Of a stretch of 8,423 nt of DNA, positions 1-6,640 are shown in pieces. Each line of letters starts with the position of its first letter. Position 1 is the first letter of the stretch. Source of the stretch: an uncultured Ectothiorhodospiraceae bacterium. GTDB taxonomy: Bacteria > Pseudomonadota > Gammaproteobacteria > UBA6429 > Thiohalophilaceae. The stretch is from assembly GCA_947259425.1 (NCBI GenBank), contig CAMYMO010000386.1, positions 1 to 8,423 of the forward strand. Reading direction: 5' to 3'. Both the position numbers and the translations under genes were made by a program. The notes below the pieces were generated by a model. The model searched no databases and was not told the origin of the DNA. It worked only from the letters and a program-made list of their open reading frames with translations.

Positions 1-961
1 GCTTTGGCACCACCCAGGGTTTCTTTTCCAGGGTAAGTTTATTTTCATTAAGCGGAAGCTTATAAAAATTCGGGCCAAACTGGCTTGCAAATCCTTCGAG
101 TTTATCGAGAGCATCTGCCTGTTCAAAAATATCGGTATAAAGTTCTATTGCGACCGGCGCATTATAAATACCGGCGCAACCGCAACTGGTTTCCTTGGCT
201 GAAATTGGATGTGGTGCACTGTCGGTACCTAAGAAAAATTTAGGATTACCGGAGGTGGCAGCATTGACCAGGGCAAGACGGTGCTGTTCGTGTTTTAAAA
301 TCGGTAAGCAATAATAGTGTGGTCGAATTCCACCCTTAAACATGGCATTGCGATTATAAAGTAGATGGTGCGGGGTAATGGTTGCGGCGAGATTATCGGA
401 TTGAGCCAAAATAAATTCCACGGCATGTTTGGTGGTGATATGTTCAAGCACGATCCTTAAATCCGGAAAGTCTCGAATAATAGGCGTTAGTACCTGCTCA
501 ATAAATATTTTTTCGCGTTCGAAGACATCACTGTCTGGATCCGTCACCTCCCCATGTATCAGCAAGGGCATGGCATGATCACTGAGGGCTTGCAGAGCTT
601 TATAGGTCTTCCGAATATCGGTTACCCCGGAGTCCGAGTTTGTGGTTGCGCCAGCAGGATAATATTTTACCGCATGCACAAACCCCGATTCCTTGGCTTG
701 TTTAATTTCAGCGGGATCAGTTTGATCGGTTAAGTATAAGGTCATCAGTGGAGTGAAATTAACCTCGGCAGGAATCGCTTGCAGTATGCGTTGACGATAA
801 GCTTCTGCCTGTTGGGTGGTGGTCACCGGCGGTTTTAAATTCGGCATGATAATCGCGCGTGAAAAGCAGCGAGTCGTTTCAGACAGAATATCAGACAGAG
901 CGTCACCATCACGAACATGAAGGTGCCAGTCATCGGGTTGTGTGATCGTTAGAGAAACCAT
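1..961 (-). CDS. pyrC: Dihydroorotase PyrC, C-terminus cut by the window edge
   Basis: This enzyme interconverts N-carbamoyl-L-aspartate and dihydroorotate, the third step of cytoplasmic de novo pyrimidine synthesis. I translated the frame by hand from the ATG at 959-961, giving 320 codons with no stop before the left edge. The zinc-site residues of the bacterial homodimeric family are all visible: the HLH metal motif (H13, H15), the lysine that becomes carboxylated (K99, in VKYYPAGATT), H136 in LIHGE, H174 in LEHITT and the catalytic D247 in GTDSAPH. E. coli PyrC has 348 residues, so roughly 30 C-terminal residues lie outside the window. The first 13 bases overlap the end of the upstream sirB-like gene and no strong ribosome site precedes the start, which suggests translational coupling. 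The identification is certain; only the C-terminal end is unseen. Confidence 0.97.
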   Translation of the reverse strand, partial: MVSLTITQPDDWHLHVRDGDALSDILSETTRCFSRAIIMPNLKPPVTTTQQAEAYRQRILQAIPAEVNFTPLMTLYLTDQTDPAEIKQAKESGFVHAVKYYPAGATTNSDSGVTDIRKTYKALQALSDHAMPLLIHGEVTDPDSDVFEREKIFIEQVLTPIIRDFPDLRIVLEHITTKHAVEFILAQSDNLAATITPHHLLYNRNAMFKGGIRPHYYCLPILKHEQHRLALVNAATSGNPKFFLGTDSAPHPISAKETSCGCAGIYNAPVAIELYTDIFEQADALDKLEGFASQFGPNFYKLPLNENKLTLEKKPWVVPK

Positions 962-1320
962 ATCAACTTGGTGTTTGCTACAAAAATAATATAAAAAAAT
1001 ACGCTAATCGAAAGTATAAAACTAATCATTATACCTGTTTGCGTCTTACAAAAGCGCAGGGTGAATAATCCCAGGAGAATATACAACAGCAGGGCAATGA
1101 TTTTAACGGTAACCCAGTTAAATAAAGCTGGATACTGTTGGGTGATGAAGACAAGATAAATCGCACTGGCCAACAATACAGTATCAATTATGTGTGGGGT
1201 AATCTTTAGCCACTTGTTAGCTAATTTCTCGGGCCTGGTAAGCTTAAGAATACCGCGATAGATAAAGCCGCTAATGGAAAGAAATGCACAAAGAACATGT
1301 ATGGATTTTATTATCGACAT
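949..1320 (-). CDS. SirB2-family integral membrane protein
   Basis: This 123-residue, very hydrophobic protein has about four predicted membrane helices (roughly residues 6-24, 43-60, 69-90 and 97-117). Family-typical patterns are the N-terminal IKxIHVLCAFLSISGFIYRG, the RPEKLANKWLKITPHIIDTVLL stretch in the middle, and WVTVKIIALLLYILLG. These match the SirB (invasion gene expression up-regulator) family, whose biochemical role is not established; the name comes from Salmonella genetics. The gene starts 33 bases after the large regulator and its TAA lies inside the start of pyrC. In E. coli the homologue sits in a different neighbourhood (near prmC and kdsA), so pairing with pyrC is a local arrangement. 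No good Shine-Dalgarno precedes the ATG at 1318-1320, but a TATAAT lies 8 bases upstream of it. Confidence 0.88.
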   Translation of the reverse strand: MSIIKSIHVLCAFLSISGFIYRGILKLTRPEKLANKWLKITPHIIDTVLLASAIYLVFITQQYPALFNWVTVKIIALLLYILLGLFTLRFCKTQTGIMISFILSISVFFYIIFVANTKLIWFL

Positions 1321-1328
1321 AGCAGATG

Positions 1329-1334
1329 ATTATA
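1329..1334 (-). promoter_or_regulatory. Possible -10 box just ahead of the sirB-like gene
   Basis: A perfect TATAAT reads on the minus strand in the 33-base gap after the regulator gene. Transcription from it would begin about two bases before the ATG, giving an almost leaderless message, which fits the lack of a ribosome site. No good -35 hexamer is visible at 16 to 18 bases, and the gap is A+T-rich, so a chance match is quite possible. Confidence 0.25.
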
Positions 1335-1353
1335 CATGAAATTGATATCATAT

Positions 1354-4300
1354 TTATAGCTGTATCGGGTCGCGTAATTGATTTAAGGCCGTTTCGTAGG
1401 CGGGCAAATGAATTTCCAGGCCAAAGTGTTTTGCCGATGCAAAAATATCAACGAGTTCAGTCCGGGTAATTTCCGTCATATTATCCTGGGCAATCTGGGA
1501 AAGTATCCGAACCCGCTCTGCACACATGATGAAAAAAGGAAGTGGTTCATTATTGATTAACACGATGAGATTATCAGCAATGGTAATCGCGGTATCCCAC
1601 AATTGATGACGAATTGCAGCCTCAATGGATAAAAAATAACATTCAAGTGACTCGGGGCCAGATAAACGGGATAAGGTTTTATTTGAGTTGGCCAGGTAAG
1701 CACGTGCATCATCCGCGTTTGTTTCCGTTAATGCCATAATCGGCGCGAGTACATAGGACGAGGTAATATTTGCAGGATCAATGTTATTTTGGATGTCTTT
1801 GATCAACTGTTGCTGTCGTGCCAGATTGTTTGTGTGGTAGGCTGCAAGCAGTTGGTAGCTCGCAATATGATTATCTTTATCGCTAATACCGATAAGCTTG
1901 CACAGGTCAGCGGCAAGTTCAGTATGTTGTTGGAGTCGAGCAAACTGGCCTTTGTAGAAATCCAGCAGGCATAAGACGCATAAAACCTCGAGTACATTTT
2001 GATGGTCTTCATTCGCTGAAGCGATATTCATCGCATGGTCCAGATCGACAGCCGCACCTTGAAAATCAGCTTTAAACAGTTTTACTTTTGCAAGTGCGAT
2101 CAAAACCAGAATTTCAATATCTGCATGTTTGTTTTCTTGTGACAGTTGCAGAGCTAAACTGAAATCAGAAAAAGCTTTACTCAGTTTCAGTTGCCGATAT
2201 TCGATTTCGCCAAGTGCCAGAGCGATTTTAGCCTGCCAGTAACTGGTTTTTGCTTGTTTGGCATGCTCGAAAGCAATTTTAATATATCGAACTGCAGTGT
2301 CAGTAAATTTTAAATTATTCATTGTTTTCGAAAGGTAATAATAGAGTTTCGCCTGTATCGCATGATCGGGATTTTTGGTCAGGACAGGTTCACAACGTTC
2401 TAACAGACTACGTGCAGCAGAATATTGTTGTCGTTCAATTAATCCTATCGCCATACCTAACCAGGCAAGTGTTTGTTCTTGTTGATTGGCGGCAAAGTTC
2501 TGCGCATAGTCATATGCCTGGACGGCGAGGGCAATGCGATCGGATTCCAGTAGCAGATCACCTTTATGTATCGCAGCAAAGTATTTTTCATGATTGTCAT
2601 CTGCACTGGCTAACGCTTTATCATAAAAGTGAACCGCAAGTTCGGGTTTAAATTCATCGCTGGCAGATAATGCGGCACAAAGATAGGCCTTGGCTGCATT
2701 TTTACTGCCAGCTGCGTCAAGGTGATAAGCATGCATATGGGGATTCGCAAATAAATAATATGAGGCAGCTTTGAAATGAAGTTCAGATCGTCGTTTATCT
2801 TCCAGTAACGAATATAAGATCTGCTGAGTTTTTTGATGTGAAAACTCCAACATAGTACCTGATTTCTTAACATAGCCTTGTTGTATCAATTGATCAGGTA
2901 AATAATGCGGGTTATCCAGCAGGCTAGACAAAACTTCCGAGCTAAATCGCAAGCCTAAGATCGTGGCAATATCTAATGCTTGGCGATCTTCAATATTCAA
3001 GGTCAATTTTAACTGCTTGAGTATCATCGCCAGGCTCTCAGGTAATTCATCTTGCCTTAACTGTGGAAATTTCTGTAACCAGCTTAGGTAAAGTAAATCG
3101 ATACATTTGGGTTGCTGTATCGTAGGGAAAAGAAGCTGTGTTTGTGTTTCGCTTAGCGCAGTCATTTTTATTGATGAGACTGAAATATCTTTAGTTTCAA
3201 CTAATGTCTTATCCTGTTGCTGATTGCTAACGTAAACAGCTGTGATTGGGAAGTCACGGGTTAATTTTATTAAAGCGCTAATGATTTGTAACATCCCAGC
3301 GGTTATATGCTGAGAGTCCTCAAAAATAAGTAGTAACGGTGATGTCCTGGCAATATTGGAAATTATTTCAACAACAACGGTTTTTGTAAGCAACTCACGA
3401 GTTGTGGAGTTAAGTGCGGAATATTGACTTAATGATCGCCTGGGGATCTGAAATCCAAAAATTGAATAAAGTGCGGCCAAATACACTTCATACTTTGGAT
3501 GGTTATTAAAAAATTTATTTGTTATAAAGATGGGGATCTCATCATTATCAGCAGATATCGGTATGTTAATGACGTTCAAAAGCAGATCTTTGATTCCATT
3601 TTCATGGCTTTTATTGATGTCAAAAAAACGTGTGCTCGCGATGGTCATACCCAGTTGTCGAGCGAATTTTGAGGCTTTGTTTAAAAAATAATGCTTTCCT
3701 ATTCCGTCATCACCACTTAAAAATATAGATTGTCCTTGTTTTGTCGTTAACGTATGTTCCAGGCTAGAGCAAATCATGTTCATTTCATTTTCGCGCCCAA
3801 TACATTCGGGACGGGGGTATGTAGATTTTTCTATTTCATTCTGCGCAGTGGAATCTGCCTGAATCACATCCTCAGCGGCTGTTGAAATGTGTTTTTGGAT
3901 CCGGGCATATAATAATTTTGTTTGCGGTTCTGGTTCAGTATCGAGTAATTGTTTTAGTTTTCGGCAGCAGTCCGTGTATTGTTCGATAGCGGCATCAAAA
4001 TCGCCTAGTTTTGCATAAAGATTCATTAAATTGCGATGCGCCGATTCACGAACCGGATCGATCTGTATCAGACGTTGAGAAAATTCGATTGCACCTTTGG
4101 GATTACCTTCAAGTAATTGATGTTCGGAGAGGGATTCAATGATAGCGATGGACTGTTGATGTACAGATTGGTTTATCGCTTCGCACCAGGCGCTAAAGGG
4201 TTCAGATAGAATACAAAAGCCTTCCAGGAAATGTCCACGATAATAACAATAGGCTTCGTCGTGAGCACGAGGATCAGGCAGATTGGCAAGTTGCCGAAAG

Positions 4301-4623
4301 CTTATCAGGTCTACATTTAGATTGGCTTCGTTAGCCTGAAGGTTATTCTGGGAAACACGAATGACGTTATCGAAATCAGGGATGTGTTTACGAAGATCGG
4401 CGATGGCCTGGCGCAGACTTTGTCGTGCTCGCACATTGGTGGAGTTGGGCCAGAAAAATTCGGCAAGTTGATCGCGGCTGAAACCGATATGCGGCTGTAC
4501 GCCAAGGTAGACCAATAAGGCCTTAGCCTTTTTTACCGAGAGCTGGATAGATTGGTTTGTGGAATCGAAGATATCGAGTCCACCCAATAGGCGTAGTCGA
4601 ATCCTGGCCATTTCCTTGTCCAT
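1354..4623 (-). CDS. SARP/AfsR-like regulator: winged helix, BTAD, degenerate ATPase, TPR tail
   Basis: This is a predicted cytoplasmic transcription regulator of 1089 residues. Residues about 8-95 look like the OmpR-type winged helix of SARP proteins (RLRLLGGLDIF start, AEFFWP and RQSLRQAIADLRK). Residues about 100-246 are the bacterial transcriptional activation domain, including the typical QIDPVRESAHRNLMNLYAKLGD. A linker leads to an AAA_16/NACHT-like module from CIGRENE at 274. Its P-loop (G304 to K310) is followed by H311 where Ser or Thr is expected; the Walker B-like strand LLLIFED ends at D436. Residues about 615-1080 are helical, alanine-rich TPR-like repeats. No C-terminal LuxR helix-turn-helix or cyclase domain is seen. 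An SD of GGAGG at 4625-4629 is only one base from this ATG; the ATG of M5 (4609-4611) is 13 bases from it, so the start may be four residues later. The signal sensed and the targets are unknown. Confidence 0.9.
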   Translation of the reverse strand: MDKEMARIRLRLLGGLDIFDSTNQSIQLSVKKAKALLVYLGVQPHIGFSRDQLAEFFWPNSTNVRARQSLRQAIADLRKHIPDFDNVIRVSQNNLQANEANLNVDLISFRQLANLPDPRAHDEAYCYYRGHFLEGFCILSEPFSAWCEAINQSVHQQSIAIIESLSEHQLLEGNPKGAIEFSQRLIQIDPVRESAHRNLMNLYAKLGDFDAAIEQYTDCCRKLKQLLDTEPEPQTKLLYARIQKHISTAAEDVIQADSTAQNEIEKSTYPRPECIGRENEMNMICSSLEHTLTTKQGQSIFLSGDDGIGKHYFLNKASKFARQLGMTIASTRFFDINKSHENGIKDLLLNVINIPISADNDEIPIFITNKFFNNHPKYEVYLAALYSIFGFQIPRRSLSQYSALNSTTRELLTKTVVVEIISNIARTSPLLLIFEDSQHITAGMLQIISALIKLTRDFPITAVYVSNQQQDKTLVETKDISVSSIKMTALSETQTQLLFPTIQQPKCIDLLYLSWLQKFPQLRQDELPESLAMILKQLKLTLNIEDRQALDIATILGLRFSSEVLSSLLDNPHYLPDQLIQQGYVKKSGTMLEFSHQKTQQILYSLLEDKRRSELHFKAASYYLFANPHMHAYHLDAAGSKNAAKAYLCAALSASDEFKPELAVHFYDKALASADDNHEKYFAAIHKGDLLLESDRIALAVQAYDYAQNFAANQQEQTLAWLGMAIGLIERQQYSAARSLLERCEPVLTKNPDHAIQAKLYYYLSKTMNNLKFTDTAVRYIKIAFEHAKQAKTSYWQAKIALALGEIEYRQLKLSKAFSDFSLALQLSQENKHADIEILVLIALAKVKLFKADFQGAAVDLDHAMNIASANEDHQNVLEVLCVLCLLDFYKGQFARLQQHTELAADLCKLIGISDKDNHIASYQLLAAYHTNNLARQQQLIKDIQNNIDPANITSSYVLAPIMALTETNADDARAYLANSNKTLSRLSGPESLECYFLSIEAAIRHQLWDTAITIADNLIVLINNEPLPFFIMCAERVRILSQIAQDNMTEITRTELVDIFASAKHFGLEIHLPAYETALNQLRDPIQL

Positions 4624-4630
4624 TCCTCCC

Positions 4631-4644
4631 TAGTCATTAGTCAT
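4631..4644. repeat. Tandem heptamer TAGTCAT x2 in the regulator's leader
   Basis: Two exact back-to-back copies of TAGTCAT (TGACTAATGACTA read on the minus strand) lie directly before the ribosome site of the large regulator. They could be a direct-repeat protein site or chance A+T-rich sequence. SARP proteins are known to bind heptamer direct repeats, but normally with about 11-base periodicity near the -35 region, which is not what is seen here. Confidence 0.4.
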
Positions 4645-4657
4645 TACAATTTTTGTT

Positions 4658-4687
4658 ATTTTGATTCAATATTACGCAAATCAAAAT
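4658..4687. promoter_or_regulatory. Perfect 9+9 inverted repeat upstream of the SARP-like gene
   Basis: ATTTTGATT (4658-4666) and its exact reverse complement AATCAAAAT (4679-4687) flank a 12-base spacer. The element is centred about 50 bases upstream of the regulator's start. Its position and spacing suit an operator for a dimeric regulator. It is a poor terminator for the preceding gene: the stem is A+T-rich and no T run follows on the minus strand. The binding protein is unknown; autoregulation by the downstream gene is only a guess. Confidence 0.45.
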
Positions 4688-4746
4688 TGCTGCGCATTTA
4701 TTTGCGGAGGTTGTGTGAACTGGTCGACATAATTAAAACAGGGAGG

Positions 4747-5166
4747 TTACCAATCTGATTCTTTAAAGACCGTCGCGAATACTAATTTAGTTTGATCCTG
4801 TTCATCTGGTGCAACGCCTACGTAGTAATAGAATTTATTACCACAGGCCAGGATTTTCCATTGTTCGTGGATAGGGCCAGTTAAAATGGGAATGGCCTCA
4901 CTGGTATCGATTGGGGAAAAATGCATAATTTTGGTTTCGATGACCGATGGAATCGAGCAATGGTGGGCGCGTTGAGAGTATTCAAGCAGTGATTGTTGAA
5001 ATTGCTTCATGAACAGTGGTGCCGCATTGGCGATACTGTCACCGGGTATCTGTTCAACTTGTTTCGTGGTGTTAAATTCCGGGTCAGCACTGATTGCGCT
5101 GTTACTCAGAATCACGATGAGTGTTGCGATGACCAGCCTGATTCGCTGGCGAAATATACCAAACAT
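4747..5166 (-). CDS. Small exported protein of unknown function
   Basis: I do not recognise a family for this 139-residue protein. The N-terminus is a classic Sec signal peptide: positive FRQRIR at 5-10, a hydrophobic core LVIATLIVIL (11-20) and a likely signal peptidase I cleavage after A27 in SAISA-DPE. The mature part of about 112 residues has two cysteines (C70 and C108) that could form a disulfide after export, plus an aromatic FYYYVG strand at 112-117. No lipobox cysteine follows the signal, so a soluble periplasmic protein is the simplest reading. The ATG at 5164-5166 is well placed five bases after a GGGGGAG ribosome site (5172-5178). Gaps of 138 bases upstream and 123 downstream suggest its own transcript. 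Proximity to the large regulator is suggestive but proves no link. Confidence 0.8.
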   Translation of the reverse strand: MFGIFRQRIRLVIATLIVILSNSAISADPEFNTTKQVEQIPGDSIANAAPLFMKQFQQSLLEYSQRAHHCSIPSVIETKIMHFSPIDTSEAIPILTGPIHEQWKILACGNKFYYYVGVAPDEQDQTKLVFATVFKESDW

Positions 5167-5198
5167 ATTTTCTCCCCCGAGAAGTAATTCAGTCTTTA

Positions 5199-5204
5199 TT
5201 TATA
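5199..5204 (-). promoter_or_regulatory. Weak -10 candidate for the exported-protein gene
   Basis: TATAAA on the minus strand would start transcription about 25 bases before the ATG at 5166, a sensible distance. No convincing -35 element lies at the right spacing; a TTGGTC upstream is about 20 bases away. Confidence 0.22.
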
Positions 5205-5262
5205 AGGAATTGTGCTGGGATTTTGACCAATATGCAAATGGTTTATCTAAGTCTTTGAAATA

Positions 5263-5294
5263 TAATAAGTTGTAAATTTTGAATCTGCTTATTA
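5263..5294. repeat. 7+7 inverted repeat after the GFA-like gene
   Basis: TAATAAG (5263-5269) and CTTATTA (5288-5294) form a perfect but A+T-rich inverted repeat with an 18-base spacer. It begins about ten bases after the GFA-like stop codon in the transcript sense. It could fold at the 3' end of that message, but the stem is weak and no clear U tract follows, so I do not call it a terminator. Confidence 0.3.
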
Positions 5295-5304
5295 CCGTTA
5301 GTGG

Positions 5305-5712
5305 TTAATCACGATTCGGCTCATATTCTTCATACTGAGGAATATCATCATGAATTGAATCCCAGTTAGCCCTGGAGTCGACAAAAATGTGTGCCTCAGG
5401 CCGCTCAGTTATATCGGAGTCAATTGTGCCAAGACGCACCCGGACTTGATCGGGGTGCTGAGTATTTTTACTCACGATTGGAGAGCCACAATGGCGACAA
5501 AAATATTTTGTCTGGGTCTCTGAGTTGGCATAACCCGTTAATTGATCTGCGCCACTGACAATTTTAAACTGATTGGCAGCGACGTTGCCATTGGTGGCAA
5601 AAGCAGAGCCCTGCGCTTTTCGACATTGTGAACAATGACAATAAATAATATCCCGGATTGGTCCGTGAATTTCAAATTGAACGGCCTTACATAAACAACT
5701 TCCGCGATACAT
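5305..5712 (-). CDS. GFA / CENP-V-like zinc-binding protein
   Basis: This 135-residue protein belongs to the family named after glutathione-dependent formaldehyde-activating enzyme. The seven cysteines expected for its two zinc sites are all present: GSCLC (C6, C8), CHCSQC (C25, C27, C30) and CRHC (C72, C75). The motifs CHCSQCRKAQGSAFATN and FCRHCGSPIV are highly typical. Family proteins are small cytoplasmic proteins; most have no proven substrate, and few are shown to bind glutathione adducts, so the enzyme activity is not assured. Two ATGs lie in tandem: the one at 5710-5712 has four bases to the AGAGGA ribosome site (5717-5722), the one at 5713-5715 only one, so I chose the former. The gene follows yqcC by about 20 bases and probably shares its transcript. 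Confidence 0.93.
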   Translation of the reverse strand: MYRGSCLCKAVQFEIHGPIRDIIYCHCSQCRKAQGSAFATNGNVAANQFKIVSGADQLTGYANSETQTKYFCRHCGSPIVSKNTQHPDQVRVRLGTIDSDITERPEAHIFVDSRANWDSIHDDIPQYEEYEPNRD

Positions 5713-5736
5713 CATATCCTCTGCTTATCTATTTCA

Positions 5737-6078
5737 TCATGTTGGCAATTTTTTATCATAATTAATTAAATAATCAAATTCTTCTAAAAGTTTCAACAGC
5801 GGCAACGCTGCTTCAACAATACTATGATAATTGTATTGGCGCATGGCCATTACCCCAACCTGGCTGTTCTCCGGGTATTGTCCCGTTTCAGCTGCATTAC
5901 GTGCATTAGGTAAAAACACGCATTGTAACCACAATTCAAAGTTGGGTGCGTCCAGGAAGCTGCTGGCGGTAAAGGCGGGCGGGGTTTTATCCCAATAATT
6001 TATCCGCTTCATTTCGTTTTCAATGCAATCAAGCATTGCAATGACCGCTTTATCTTTTTCAGAACGTTGCCGTTGCAT
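5737..6078 (-). CDS. yqcC: YqcC family protein (DUF446)
   Basis: This 113-residue, mostly helical cytoplasmic protein matches the YqcC family of unknown biochemical role. Landmarks shared with E. coli YqcC as I recall it are the aromatic NYWD near residue 29, FTASSFLDAPNFELWLQCVFLPNAR (about 36-60, compare PLEWLQWVLIPR), and a C-terminal acidic helix LLKLLEEFDYLINY. In enteric bacteria the gene lies next to truC (tRNA pseudouridine synthase); no such gene is in this window, and here it sits between an unknown gene and the GFA-like gene. The start at 6076-6078 is supported by full-length family alignment. Its ribosome site is poor, as AGGA directly abuts the ATG with no spacer, so expression may be low or coupled to upstream translation. 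Confidence 0.88.
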   Translation of the reverse strand: MQRQRSEKDKAVIAMLDCIENEMKRINYWDKTPPAFTASSFLDAPNFELWLQCVFLPNARNAAETGQYPENSQVGVMAMRQYNYHSIVEAALPLLKLLEEFDYLINYDKKLPT

Positions 6079-6106
6079 TCCTGGCCCGCCTACCTTATCG
6101 AATTAG

Positions 6107-6133
6107 TAATTATTTAGTCATGTTAATTATTTA
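6107..6133. repeat. 10-base direct repeat around the stop of the unknown gene
   Basis: TAATTATTTA occurs at 6107-6116 and again at 6124-6133; the second copy covers the TAA stop of the 148-residue protein gene. It is A+T-only sequence, so chance or slippage is likely. Confidence 0.3.
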
Positions 6134-6573
6134 TGAAAACGATATTTTTCACCAAGTTGGATGTTGATGTTTTTCTCAGACTTTGATTTTTTAGCGAAGG
6201 CATAAAGTTTGTCTAATGCTTCGGAAATAAACTGCATTTTTTCTAAAAATTGTCCTTTCTCTGGAAACTTAATAACAACGAAATTATAGATGCAAGCCTG
6301 GAATTCATTATCATTGATCTCTAAAAATTCCATTGTTGCTTGAAGTTCTTCGAAGCTAACATCAAATGCAAGCAAGTCAGCGCTGAAGGGGCTTGTTGGT
6401 AATTGTGCCAGGATGCCCGGCACGGAATTCATGATTTCTTTAACGCGGGCAGATGCCTTGCTAAGTTCTTTAGCTTTCGAAGAAATTAAAATGGGTACGG
6501 CCAACCAGGTCGTATCTGCACAAAGGGGTTCTTTACAATAATATGGGATATCGATAACGGCTTTCGATAACAT
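6127..6573 (-). CDS. Unrecognised 148-residue cytoplasmic protein
   Basis: I do not recognise a family for this protein. No signal peptide or clear membrane helix is present. It begins with a short Cys-bearing segment (C13 and C18 in YYCKEPLCAD). Then come alternating helical stretches (about 32-50 basic and amphipathic, 73-90 acidic, 106-130) and a lysine-rich C-terminus (KKSKSEKN, 128-135). A further cysteine is C94. The start at 6571-6573 is well supported: AAGGA at 6581-6585 lies seven bases upstream. The gene follows the chromate transporter by 67 bases and precedes yqcC by 48, so it is likely an operon member. Its neighbours give no firm functional clue. It is real by start signal, length and clean tiling between its neighbours; conservation is untested. 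Confidence 0.75.
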   Translation of the reverse strand: MLSKAVIDIPYYCKEPLCADTTWLAVPILISSKAKELSKASARVKEIMNSVPGILAQLPTSPFSADLLAFDVSFEELQATMEFLEINDNEFQACIYNFVVIKFPEKGQFLEKMQFISEALDKLYAFAKKSKSEKNINIQLGEKYRFHK

Positions 6574-6640
6574 AGTCTATTCCTTCAATGATCAGTTGTT
6601 TCAACTTGTAATAACGGATTAAGTCTGGAAACGGGTTCGA

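Noticed and set aside
1789..2012. Overlapping 61- and 69-codon frames on both strands inside the regulator gene
   Set aside because: They are shadows of the continuous 1089-codon frame, without ribosome sites or recognisable domains.
6594..6606. AGTTG-TTT-CAACT hairpin between chrA and the unknown gene as a terminator
   Set aside because: The stem is only five pairs, is not G+C-rich and has no following T run on the minus strand.
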